NCBI GenBank assembly: GCA_030731695.1 | Contig: JANQTK010000364.1 | Coordinates: 1-25,273 of the forward strand | DNA: 25,273 nucleotides | Reading direction: 5' to 3' | DNA from: Polaribacter sp. | GTDB lineage: Bacteria > Bacteroidota > Bacteroidia > Flavobacteriales > Flavobacteriaceae | Part shown: piece by piece, positions 15,865-23,426 of the stretch | How positions within the stretch are numbered: position 1 is the first letter of the stretch | Layout of the letters: every line of letters begins with the position of its first letter | Notes under the pieces: generated by a model | What the model was told of the DNA's origin: nothing | What the model saw: the letters and a program-made list of their open reading frames with translations, nothing else | Databases searched by the model: none | Made by a program: the position numbers and the translations under genes

Positions 15865-15872
15865 CAAAAATA
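15865..15872 (-). promoter_or_regulatory. -7 promoter element for the T9SS surface protein
   Basis: TATTTTTG on the minus strand fits TAnnTTTG and lies only 6 bases before the ATG at 15858. That implies a very short or nearly leaderless 5' end if it is used. No clear -33 TTG was found. Confidence 0.35.
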
Positions 15873-15937
15873 GGCAATGATTTTGAAAAATATTACTGAT
15901 TTTATGTTAATAGAATTCAAAAAAATGAATGTCTTAT

Positions 15938-16891
15938 TTATTCAGTCTCAATACTTTTATAAGCATGAATGATTTTTTTCACTAAACGATGTCTTACAAC
16001 ATCTTTATCATCTAAATAAACATGTGCAATTCCTTCGATATCTTTCAAAGCAAGCAAGGCTTCTTTGAGTCCTGAAACCTGCTTTCTTGGCAAATCAATT
16101 TGTCCTGGATCTCCAGTAATGATGAATTTTGCGTGCATTCCCATTCTTGTCAAAAACATTTTCATTTGATTATGAGTTGTATTTTGAGCTTCATCTAAAA
16201 TCACAAAAGCATTATCTAAAGTTCTTCCTCTCATAAAAGCTAAAGGTGCAATTTGAATCGTTCCGTTTTCAATATAGGTCTCTAATTTTTCATGTGGAAT
16301 CATATCGCGCAAAGCATCATATAAAGGTTGCATATAAGGATCTAATTTTTCTTTTAAATCTCCTGGTAAAAAACCTAAATTTTCTCCTGCTTCAACTGCA
16401 GGTCTAGTCAAAATAATTCGCTTAACTTCTTTTTCTTTCAATGCTTTAACAGCCAAAGCAACAGCTGTATATGTTTTTCCTGTTCCAGCAGGACCTACAG
16501 CAAAAAGCATGTCATTTTGATTCATAAGCGTCACCATTTTGCGTTGGTTTTCAGTTTGTGGTTTTATTAATTTTCCACTAACACCATGCAATAAAACATC
16601 TTTCATGTTTTGTGTAGCTACAGCCTTTGCATCCTCGCCATTTGAAGTGAGAATTCGTTCAATACTATTTTCATCTAATTTATTATAGCGATTGAAATAT
16701 TTTATCAAACGCTCTAAACGTGTTTCAAACTCATCTAAAATTTCTGGTTCACCATAAATTTTAAGCTTTGGTCCTCTTGCAACAATTTTAATTTTTGGAA
16801 AATACTTTTTTAATTGCTCAATAGTACTGTTTTGTGCGCCAAAAAAATCTTTTGGACTTATTTCCGTTAACTCTATAATTCTCTCGTTCAA
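15938..16891 (-). CDS. phoH: PhoH-family ATPase (YbeZ-like)
   Basis: This is a cytoplasmic P-loop ATPase of 317 residues, linked in other bacteria to RNA metabolism and ribosome or rRNA maturation. The N-terminal part (about 1-110) is KH-like, with FFGAQNSTIEQLKKYFPKIK and IVARGPKLKIYG. The ATPase has Walker A GPAGTGKT from G133, TRPAVEAGENLGFLPGD, and Walker B VILDEAQNTT with D233-E234. It also has TRMGMHAKFIITGDPGQIDL and DKDVVRHRLVKKII at the end. The start codon is TTG (16891-16889). There is no in-frame ATG upstream before the divergent intergenic, and MNERIIELTEI is a normal family N-terminus. It is divergent from the SAM hydroxide adenosyltransferase gene. Confidence 0.95.
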   Translation of the reverse strand: MNERIIELTEISPKDFFGAQNSTIEQLKKYFPKIKIVARGPKLKIYGEPEILDEFETRLERLIKYFNRYNKLDENSIERILTSNGEDAKAVATQNMKDVLLHGVSGKLIKPQTENQRKMVTLMNQNDMLFAVGPAGTGKTYTAVALAVKALKEKEVKRIILTRPAVEAGENLGFLPGDLKEKLDPYMQPLYDALRDMIPHEKLETYIENGTIQIAPLAFMRGRTLDNAFVILDEAQNTTHNQMKMFLTRMGMHAKFIITGDPGQIDLPRKQVSGLKEALLALKDIEGIAHVYLDDKDVVRHRLVKKIIHAYKSIETE

Positions 16892-16962
16892 ATGATTCAG
16901 TTTAGGATTATATTTACTAGAATTTATATTCTAAAAATAGTAATAAAAAGTACTTAATTTAG

Positions 16963-16970
16963 TAGATTTG
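16963..16970 (+). promoter_or_regulatory. -7 promoter element for the SAM hydroxide adenosyltransferase gene
   Basis: TAGATTTG matches TAnnTTTG exactly and lies 49 bases before the ATG at 17020, in the 128-base divergent spacer shared with phoH. No convincing -33 TTG was seen. Confidence 0.5.
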
Positions 16971-17019
16971 CGTTAAATAGTTAACAACTTTTACACAATT
17001 AATTAACAACAAAAAAAGC

Positions 17020-17880
17020 ATGTCTTTTATTACATTAACGACTGATTTTGGAACAAAAGACCACTTTGTTGGTGCTGTAAAAGGAGCTATTTTATCGCAA
17101 CTTCCTGATGCTAAAATTGTTGATGTTTCTCACGAAATTTCACCTTTTAACATTGCAGAAACTGCTTACATTTTAAAAAATTCTTACAAAAGTTTTCCAA
17201 AAGGAACTATTCATATTGTGGGTGTTGATTCGGAATTGAGTGATGAAAACAAACACATCGCATTAGAAATTGACAATCACTTTTTTGTGTGTCCTGATAA
17301 TGGATCTATATCTATGATTGTTTCGGAAATTCAACCAACAAAAATGGTAGAAATAAACATTCATGATCGCATTGAAAGCAGTTTTCCTGTGTTGGATGTT
17401 TTTGTAAATGTAGCTTGTTTTATTGCAAGAGGTGGAAATTTAACTGTAATTGGAAAGGAAATTAAAGAAATAAAAATAAATACCGAAATTAAACCTAAAG
17501 TAAATCAACTTCAAAATCAAATTATTGGAGGTATTTTGTATGTAGATAATTTTGGAAATTTAATTACGAATATTAGCAGAAAAATGTTTTTAGAAATTGG
17601 TAAAAACAGGCGTTTTGAGTTGAGTGCTTCTAAGCATAAATTCACTAAAATTTTCAATAAATACAATGAAATTACTGGTAGTGAAGGAACAAATTCTTCG
17701 CTTTTTGACGGAGATAAATTAGCAATATTCAACTCTGCTGATTATTTAGAGTTGGCAATTTTTAGAAGTAATTTAAAAACTGTTGGTGGTGCTTCAACTC
17801 TTTTAGGATTGGAATATAGAGACAGAGTTACTATTGAATTCTTTTCAGAAAATGAACCTGAATTTACAACTTTAAAATAA
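17020..17880 (+). CDS. S-adenosyl-L-methionine hydroxide adenosyltransferase family (DUF62)
   Basis: The 286-residue protein belongs to the family that hydrolyses S-adenosylmethionine to adenosine and methionine; fluorinase and chlorinase are relatives. N-terminal landmarks are ITLTTDFGTKDHFVGAVKG (TTDFG at 7-11), IVDVSHEISPFNIAETAYIL, and GTIHIVGVDSE. The central FVCPDNGSISM matches the conserved substrate loop. The C-terminal domain has GGILYVDNFGNLITNI and ends in the usual beta-barrel. The hydrolase function is the likeliest because no halogenase-type operon context is seen. A -7 element lies upstream, and the ABM gene starts 3 bases after its stop, so the two form one operon. Confidence 0.94.
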   Translation: MSFITLTTDFGTKDHFVGAVKGAILSQLPDAKIVDVSHEISPFNIAETAYILKNSYKSFPKGTIHIVGVDSELSDENKHIALEIDNHFFVCPDNGSISMIVSEIQPTKMVEINIHDRIESSFPVLDVFVNVACFIARGGNLTVIGKEIKEIKINTEIKPKVNQLQNQIIGGILYVDNFGNLITNISRKMFLEIGKNRRFELSASKHKFTKIFNKYNEITGSEGTNSSLFDGDKLAIFNSADYLELAIFRSNLKTVGGASTLLGLEYRDRVTIEFFSENEPEFTTLK

Positions 17881-17883
17881 ATT

Positions 17884-18168
17884 ATGTTTGTACGAATCGT
17901 AAAAATGAGTTTTCACTCAAAATTTATACCTGAATTTTTAGAAATGTTTGATGGAAAAAAAACGATGATAAAAAATTCTGCAGGATGTTTATTATTAGAA
18001 TTATATCAAGACAAATCCAATCCTGAACTGTTTTTCACATATTCTCACTGGGAAAATGAAAGTGATTTGGAAAATTACCGAAATTCAGCATTATTTATAG
18101 AAACGTGGAAACAAACCAAAAGGTATTTTAATGATAAGCCTCAAGCTTGGAGCGTACATAAATTATGA
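17884..18168 (+). CDS. Small antibiotic biosynthesis monooxygenase (ABM) fold protein
   Basis: The protein is 94 residues, the usual size for a single ABM (dimeric ferredoxin-like) domain. The pattern is typical: VRIVKMSFHSKFIPEFLEMF, then GCLLLELYQDKSNPELFFTY, SHWENESDLENYRNSALF, and a C-terminal W-x-x-T stretch before WSVHKL. Members act as quinol monooxygenases, heme-degrading enzymes or small regulators; the residues here do not decide which. It starts 3 bases after the SAM hydroxide adenosyltransferase gene and is probably translated with it. gldF follows after 102 bases. Confidence 0.88.
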   Translation: MFVRIVKMSFHSKFIPEFLEMFDGKKTMIKNSAGCLLLELYQDKSNPELFFTYSHWENESDLENYRNSALFIETWKQTKRYFNDKPQAWSVHKL

Positions 18169-18234
18169 GTTTTTAGTTTTAAGTTTTGAGTGAAACCTCA
18201 AGAAATTAAAATCAACTCTTCAAACAAAAGAAAA

Positions 18235-18261
18235 AACTGAAACAACTGAAACAACAGAAAC
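18235..18261. repeat. Three tandem 9-base units before gldF
   Basis: AACTGAAAC at 18235-18243 and 18244-18252 is followed by AACAGAAAC (18253-18261), one base different. The array ends 9 bases before the gldF ATG and so would lie in its 5' leader. No hairpin forms; it is probably slippage, although an effect on ribosome loading is conceivable. Confidence 0.6.
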
Positions 18262-18270
18262 TTAAAACCA

Positions 18271-18990
18271 ATGAAAGCTATTCTGATTAAAGAAATTAAT
18301 TCATTTTTCACATCGCCAATTGCCTATTTAGTCATTGGATTTTTCTTATTGATAAATGGACTGTTCTTATGGTTTTTTGACGACGATTTCAACATCTTAA
18401 ATGCTGGTTTTGCTGATATAACTCCGTTTTTTTACTTAGCTCCTTGGGTATTGCTATTTTTAATTCCTGCAATCACTATGAAAAGTTTTGCTGATGAAAA
18501 TAACAACAGAACCATTGAACTTTTAAAAACAAAACCTATATCTGATTGGCAAATAGTTTTGGGTAAATTTTGGGCATCATTATTATTGGCAGTAATTGCA
18601 ATTATTCCAACAATATCGTACGTTTATACCGTTTACAAATTAGGAAATCCTATTGGGAATATCGATTTTGGAAGCACAATTGGATCTTATATTGGCATCC
18701 TTTTTTTAGCTGCAACCTACACCTCTATTGGATTATTCACTTCAACAATATCAAAAAATCAAATTGTAGCTTTTATTTTAGGAGTTTTCATCACATTTTT
18801 ACTTTTTTATGGTTTTGATGCTATTTCTAATTCATTCGAAAATGATTCTTTGCTGATTCAAAAACTAGGTATCAATGAGCATTTCAAAAGTATTTCAAGA
18901 GGTGTAATTGATACAAGAGATTTGGTTTATTTTGTAAGTATCACTAGTTTCTTTTTATTCATCACTAAAATTCGATTAGAAAATGACTAA
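18271..18990 (+). CDS. gldF: Gliding motility ABC transporter permease GldF
   Basis: This 239-residue inner-membrane permease is part of the GldA-GldF-GldG ABC transporter needed for gliding in many Bacteroidota. It has about six hydrophobic helices. The N-terminal pattern is characteristic: LIKEINSFFTSPIAYLVIGF, then LFLIPAITMKSFADE and NNRTIELLKTKPISDWQIVL. The C-terminus ends in ITSFFLFITKIRLEND. Its last 8 bases overlap the start of gldG, so both subunits are translated together. gldA, the ATPase gene, is not in the window, as is common for this family, where it is often unlinked. Confidence 0.96.
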   Translation: MKAILIKEINSFFTSPIAYLVIGFFLLINGLFLWFFDDDFNILNAGFADITPFFYLAPWVLLFLIPAITMKSFADENNNRTIELLKTKPISDWQIVLGKFWASLLLAVIAIIPTISYVYTVYKLGNPIGNIDFGSTIGSYIGILFLAATYTSIGLFTSTISKNQIVAFILGVFITFLLFYGFDAISNSFENDSLLIQKLGINEHFKSISRGVIDTRDLVYFVSITSFFLFITKIRLEND

Positions 18991-20626
18991 AAAGATTCAA
19001 AAAATCGGAATTTTTTTCGGAATTATTATACTATTAAATGTTGTAAATCAATATGTATATAAGCGTTTTGATTTAACTGCTGACAAGCGATTTACGCTCT
19101 CTGAAACTACAAAAAATATTCTTTCTGAAATCAAAACTCCTTTATATATCACCATTTATTTAGAAGGTGATTTTCCATCAGAATTCAAACGGTTACAAAC
19201 AGAAACCAGGCAATTTTTAGAAGAAATCGTCTCAGAAAATTCGAATATTAAAATTCATTTTGAAAATCCTGATGATCAACGTGAAGCCTTGATAAAAAAA
19301 GGCATGATGCCAAGTCAGTTAACTGTTCAAGAAGAAGGAAAATTTTCTGAAGCGATTATTTTTCCTTGGGCTGAAATCAATTTTGAAGAAAAAACAACGC
19401 TTGTTTCTTTATTGCCAAGCGCAATTGCCATTTCGCAAGAACAACAATTGGAAAAAGCCATTGAAAATTTGAGTTATAGTTTTAGCAACGCCATACATGC
19501 TATTTCTTTAAAAAAGACTAAAAACGTTGCCATCATAGCTGGAAATGGTGAATTGCAAGATATTTTTCAATACAGCTATTTGAGTGAAGTTGCGAAAAAA
19601 TACAAATTAGCCAAATTTACGTTGGATTCTGTCGCCTCAAACCCTGCACAAACTTTGGAAGATTTATCTACTTTTGATTTGGCAATAATCGCAAAACCAA
19701 CAGAACAATTTACTGAAAAAGAGAAGTTTACTTTAGACCAATTTATCACAAATGGTGGAAAAACCTTGTGGATGATAGACAATGTGCAAGCTGAACAAGA
19801 TAGTTTGAGTAATGGTGGAAAAATGTTGGCATATCCTTTAGATTTGAATTTGACTGATTTATTATTTTCATACGGAATAAGAATAAATACCTATTTGATA
19901 AAAGATTTATATGCTGCAAAAATTGCTTTGGCAACTGGTAATATTGGCAATCAACCTCAATTTCAAAATTTTGATTGGTTTTTTCATCCGCTTGTGAATG
20001 GAAATCCAACACATGCCATCACAAAAAACATGTTGCCTGTTCGTTTACAGTTTGCAAATCAAATAGATATCTTACAAAACAGTCTTAAAAAAACGGTTTT
20101 GTTGCAAAGTTCAGTTTTAACAAAAAAAGTAGGAACTCCATCAATTATTGAGTTACAATCTATTGCTGAGGAACCCAAAGAAGAAGATTATCAAGATGGA
20201 AATCAGTTGTTTGCCATTTTATTAGAAGGCGAATTTACTTCTGCTTACAAAAACCGCATCAAACCTTTTGAAACAAGCCTTTTTAAAGGAAATTCCAATG
20301 AAAATAAAATGATTGTCATTGCTGATGGTGATGTTGGAAAAAATCAAATTTTAAAAGGAAATCCTTATGATTTATCCAGAGATAAATGGACTAATGAAAC
20401 TTTTGGCAATAAAGATTTCTTATTAAATTCTATTGATTATTTATTGGATGATGTTGGTTTGATGCAATTGAGAAATAAGACCATAAAAATCGCTCAGTTA
20501 GATCAGCAAAAAGCCTATAAAGAGCGAACTTTTTGGCAATTTTTCAATGTGATTTTACCTTTGGTTTTGTTATTTACTTTCGGAATTGTTTTTAATTATC
20601 TAAGAAAGAGAAAGTATAGTTTATAG
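18983..20626 (+). CDS. gldG: Gliding motility ABC transporter component GldG
   Basis: The 547-residue protein has an N-terminal helix (about 8-26), the family signature YKRFDLTADKRFTLSETTKN, and YLEGDFPSEFKRLQTETRQF. A large periplasmic domain follows (about 40-510), and the protein ends in a helix (about 515-537) with a basic tail (LRKRKYSL). Length and ends fit GldG, which works with GldF and the GldA ATPase. Essentiality varies among genera; it is required in Flavobacterium johnsoniae but some relatives lack it. The ATG overlaps gldF by 8 bases. It ends 21 bases from the convergent epimerase-like gene with no obvious terminator between. Confidence 0.96.
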   Translation: MTKKIQKIGIFFGIIILLNVVNQYVYKRFDLTADKRFTLSETTKNILSEIKTPLYITIYLEGDFPSEFKRLQTETRQFLEEIVSENSNIKIHFENPDDQREALIKKGMMPSQLTVQEEGKFSEAIIFPWAEINFEEKTTLVSLLPSAIAISQEQQLEKAIENLSYSFSNAIHAISLKKTKNVAIIAGNGELQDIFQYSYLSEVAKKYKLAKFTLDSVASNPAQTLEDLSTFDLAIIAKPTEQFTEKEKFTLDQFITNGGKTLWMIDNVQAEQDSLSNGGKMLAYPLDLNLTDLLFSYGIRINTYLIKDLYAAKIALATGNIGNQPQFQNFDWFFHPLVNGNPTHAITKNMLPVRLQFANQIDILQNSLKKTVLLQSSVLTKKVGTPSIIELQSIAEEPKEEDYQDGNQLFAILLEGEFTSAYKNRIKPFETSLFKGNSNENKMIVIADGDVGKNQILKGNPYDLSRDKWTNETFGNKDFLLNSIDYLLDDVGLMQLRNKTIKIAQLDQQKAYKERTFWQFFNVILPLVLLFTFGIVFNYLRKRKYSL

Positions 20627-20647
20627 ATTAAAATTATGCCCTAAAAC

Positions 20648-21424
20648 TTACATCTTGAACTCAGAACTCCAAAGTAAATCATCCACCAAAAATTGGTAAT
20701 TCAATGTTTTTTGCAACTTTTCTGAAGAGATTATTTTCCAACTCAATACTTCATCTTCTTCAAAAATTGGTGGCTCAAAATTTTTACTTTTACGAGCATT
20801 TTCATAAAAATCTTTTCTTGTTGGATGATGATTTGAACACGCATTAAACGTTTCTCCAAAACAATCTTGTTGTATAATTTCCTCAATGATTGCAATACAA
20901 TCTTTCAAATGAATCATATTTACAAAACCATTTGGTTGCGGGATTTTTCGTCCGTTTTGAAACCAATTTGCAGGATGTCTTTCGCCTCCAAATAATCCTG
21001 AAAAACGAATAATTGTTGTTTTGAAATGAGTATTTTTTCTAAATAAATTTTCAATAGTAATTAAAGGATGCTTGTCTGTTTCATCATCTTCTGTCATCAT
21101 TTTATTCAAAACAGGATACACAGAAGTTGAGCTTATAAATATCACTTTTTTAATATTTGACTGCTCAATGTTTAAAATCAATCTTTTAAAATCATCCTCA
21201 CTCTTTGAAGTAATTGCTATAATTAACACCTCTGTATTTAAAAAATCTTTATTGATTTCTTCTTGAGAAATGTCAATCAAAAAAGGGATGATATTGTCAG
21301 ATGATAATACTTTCAATTTTTCATCAGAAGTTGTAGAGCCTTTCACTAAAAATCCTTCAGAAATAAGCGAAATTGCCAATGGTTTTCCTAACCAACCACA
21401 ACCTAAAATACTAATTTTTTGCAT
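20648..21424 (-). CDS. NAD(P)-binding epimerase-like protein (YeeZ-type extended SDR)
   Basis: The 258-residue protein is a Rossmann-fold dehydrogenase/epimerase homologue. The nucleotide loop GCGWLG at 8-13 is followed by KPLAISLISEGFLVKGSTTS. The mid region has IFISSTSVYP near 96-105, where the SSTSVYP stretch supplies the SDR serine. TIIRFSGLFGGERHP and VNMIHLKDCIAII are the substrate-domain landmarks. The canonical YxxxK pair is not evident, which is usual in this YeeZ-like group. The substrate is unknown; sugar-nucleotide epimerase labels are not supported. It is convergent with gldG and divergent from the DUF2911 gene. Confidence 0.85.
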   Translation of the reverse strand: MQKISILGCGWLGKPLAISLISEGFLVKGSTTSDEKLKVLSSDNIIPFLIDISQEEINKDFLNTEVLIIAITSKSEDDFKRLILNIEQSNIKKVIFISSTSVYPVLNKMMTEDDETDKHPLITIENLFRKNTHFKTTIIRFSGLFGGERHPANWFQNGRKIPQPNGFVNMIHLKDCIAIIEEIIQQDCFGETFNACSNHHPTRKDFYENARKSKNFEPPIFEEDEVLSWKIISSEKLQKTLNYQFLVDDLLWSSEFKM

Positions 21425-21501
21425 CTTGAAAACTTCTTATTTTACAAATATACAGTGCTTTCTTTTAAGTTTTTGTTAACAATTCCTACTTTTTGAAATT
21501 G

Positions 21502-21509
21502 TAATTTTG
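21502..21509 (+). promoter_or_regulatory. -7 promoter element for the DUF2911 gene
   Basis: TAATTTTG matches TAnnTTTG exactly, 27 bases before the ATG at 21537. A TTG lies further upstream (21473-21475), but its 26-base distance is longer than normal. Confidence 0.5.
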
Positions 21510-21536
21510 AAATCATAAAAATTAATATTAAAAACC

Positions 21537-22385
21537 ATGAAAAAAATATTATTAAGTCTTTTTGTTGCTTTTGTAAGTTACACAATCAACGCACAAATTA
21601 AAACACCTCAACCAAGTACTTCTCAAAAAATTGAACAAGCTGTTGGATTATCAAACATTACTTTAGAATATTCAAGACCAAACATGAATGGTAGAGCTAT
21701 TTTTGGTGATTTAGTTCCTTTTGGATCTGTTTGGAGAACAGGTGCAAATTCCAACACAAAAATTACTTTTTCTACTGATGTTACTATTGATGGAAAAAGC
21801 TTGAAAAAAGGAACTTATGCCATTTTTACAAAACCAAATAAAGAATCTTGGGAAGTAATTTTCTATTCAGATGCTACAAATTGGGGAGCACCTAGAACTT
21901 GGGACGAATCAAAAGTTGCATTGCAAACTACTGTAAATGTTCAAGAGATGCCTATGAACATTGAAACATTTACCATGACTTTTGATGATATAACTAATGA
22001 TTCAGCCGTAATTGGAATTTTATGGGAAAAAGCATACGTAGGAATAAAATTTGAAACTCCTACAGATATGATGGTGAGTTCACAAATTGAAAAAATGATG
22101 GCTGGACCTTCAGCTGATGATTTTTATGCTTCTGCAGTATATTATTTACAAGCAAATAAAGAGATCAAACAAGCTCAAGAATGGATTGATAAAGCTGTTG
22201 AAATGACCAAAGACAAACCAAGATATTGGTTTTTACGTCAACAATCATTGATTCATGCAAAAGCAGGAAACAAAAAAGGTGCAATTGCTGCTGCAAAAGC
22301 TTCTTTAAAATATGCAGAAGAAGGAAACAATCCTGATTATGTTAAAATGAACAAAGACTCTTTGAAAGAATGGGGAGCACTATAA
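21537..22385 (+). CDS. Secreted DUF2911 domain protein with helical repeat tail
   Basis: The 282-residue protein has a signal peptide (MKKILLSLFVAFVSYTINAQ, cleaved near residue 20). The DUF2911 domain (about 20-165) is marked by KIEQAVGLSNITLEYSRPNM, GDLVPFGSVWRTGANSNTKI, KGTYAIFTKPN and WEVIFYSDATNWGAP. Residues about 190-282 are helical and TPR-like (ADDFYASAVYYL, AQEWIDKAVEMT, KGAIAAAKASLKYAEEGN). This domain order is common in Bacteroidota, but its biochemical role is not known. It is monocistronic, with a -7 element upstream and a perfect terminator downstream. Periplasmic location is expected. Confidence 0.93.
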   Translation: MKKILLSLFVAFVSYTINAQIKTPQPSTSQKIEQAVGLSNITLEYSRPNMNGRAIFGDLVPFGSVWRTGANSNTKITFSTDVTIDGKSLKKGTYAIFTKPNKESWEVIFYSDATNWGAPRTWDESKVALQTTVNVQEMPMNIETFTMTFDDITNDSAVIGILWEKAYVGIKFETPTDMMVSSQIEKMMAGPSADDFYASAVYYLQANKEIKQAQEWIDKAVEMTKDKPRYWFLRQQSLIHAKAGNKKGAIAAAKASLKYAEEGNNPDYVKMNKDSLKEWGAL

Positions 22386-22407
22386 ATTGATTTTCATTTC
22401 AAATAAT

Positions 22408-22441
22408 AAAAAAGTCCCAATTGAAAAATTGGGACTTTTTT
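22408..22441. terminator. Perfect bidirectional Rho-independent terminator
   Basis: A 15-bp perfect stem pairs 22408-22422 (AAAAAAGTCCCAATT) with 22427-22441 (AATTGGGACTTTTTT) around a GAAA loop. It gives a T-run on both strands. It lies between the convergent DUF2911 and Gfo/Idh/MocA genes and can end both transcripts. Confidence 0.93.
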
Positions 22442-22451
22442 ATTGTAACTT

Positions 22452-23426
22452 TTAATAATCTAATCCAATTATATTTCTGACTGCATCTAACGTTTGCATC
22501 AAGTTTTTAGAAAACTCAAAAGTCATCAAATCACTTTCTTTTTTATTTGAGTTTAATAATTGGTTAAAATGTGCAATTTCAAAATTATAGCCATGTGTAT
22601 TGTTGTCAAAATTAATGGTTTCTTCAACATTATTTTGTAAAATAGTCACATTACTAGGTCCATGAAAAGGTCTGTTAATAGTTAGAGTCGCCTTTTCAAA
22701 ATGAAAAATTGCTGTAATTGGCGTATTTTCTAACAATGTGCTTTTCAAATACGCTTTTGCATCTTTATAATGAAAAACCATATCGCATGATGAATCAGCT
22801 CCGTTTTCAAAAAAAGTGGCTTTTGCATCTATTTTTTCAGGAATTCCTAAAGTAGAAAGTGCTGCAAAAATTGGATAAATACCAATATCTAATAAACTTC
22901 CTCCACCAACTTCTTTTCTAAAAAGCCTGTTTTGCAAATCATAAGGCGCATAAAATCCGAAATCAGCCTCTAATTTTTGAATTTTTCCATATTTTTCATT
23001 TTTTACCACATCAAGCACATATTGGTAATGAGGCAAGAAACGCGTCCAAAGTGCTTCCATCAACAAAGTATCATTTTCTTTTGCTGTTTGGATCATTTCA
23101 GAAACTTCTTCTAGATTCATCGCAAATGCTTTTTCACACAAAACAGCTTTTTTGTGTTGTAAACAAAGTATAGAAAATTCTTTGTGAAAACTATGAGGAG
23201 TTGCAATATAAATAGCATCAATTTCAGGATCTTTTGCTAATTTTTCATAAGAATCATAGCCGATTTTTGCTTGGTGAATTTGCGCAAATTCATCCGCTTT
23301 TTCTTGATTTCTAGAAGCAACTGCATACAATTCACATCCAGAAACTGTTCTTAAATCCGAAGCAAATTTATGGGCAATTTTACCCAAACCTAAAATTCCC
23401 CATTTAATGTTTTTAGTTGTTGACAT
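22452..23426 (-). CDS. Gfo/Idh/MocA family oxidoreductase (dihydrodiol dehydrogenase-like)
   Basis: The 324-residue protein has an N-terminal NAD(P)-binding Rossmann domain (WGILGLGKIAHKFASDL, loop from G10-G15). YIATPHSFHKEFSILCL and LCEKAFAMNLEEV (the family's EK catalytic segment) follow. EALWTRFLPHYQYV and EADFGFYAPYD are typical of the dihydrodiol dehydrogenase-like group, as is GGGSLLDIGIYPIF. The C-terminal beta-sheet domain completes a full-length member. The substrate is probably a sugar, inositol or related polyol, but cannot be fixed. Its start overlaps the upstream symporter gene by 14 bases, so it is coupled to a transporter that may import its substrate. It ends at the shared terminator. 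Confidence 0.93.
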   Translation of the reverse strand: MSTTKNIKWGILGLGKIAHKFASDLRTVSGCELYAVASRNQEKADEFAQIHQAKIGYDSYEKLAKDPEIDAIYIATPHSFHKEFSILCLQHKKAVLCEKAFAMNLEEVSEMIQTAKENDTLLMEALWTRFLPHYQYVLDVVKNEKYGKIQKLEADFGFYAPYDLQNRLFRKEVGGGSLLDIGIYPIFAALSTLGIPEKIDAKATFFENGADSSCDMVFHYKDAKAYLKSTLLENTPITAIFHFEKATLTINRPFHGPSNVTILQNNVEETINFDNNTHGYNFEIAHFNQLLNSNKKESDLMTFEFSKNLMQTLDAVRNIIGLDY

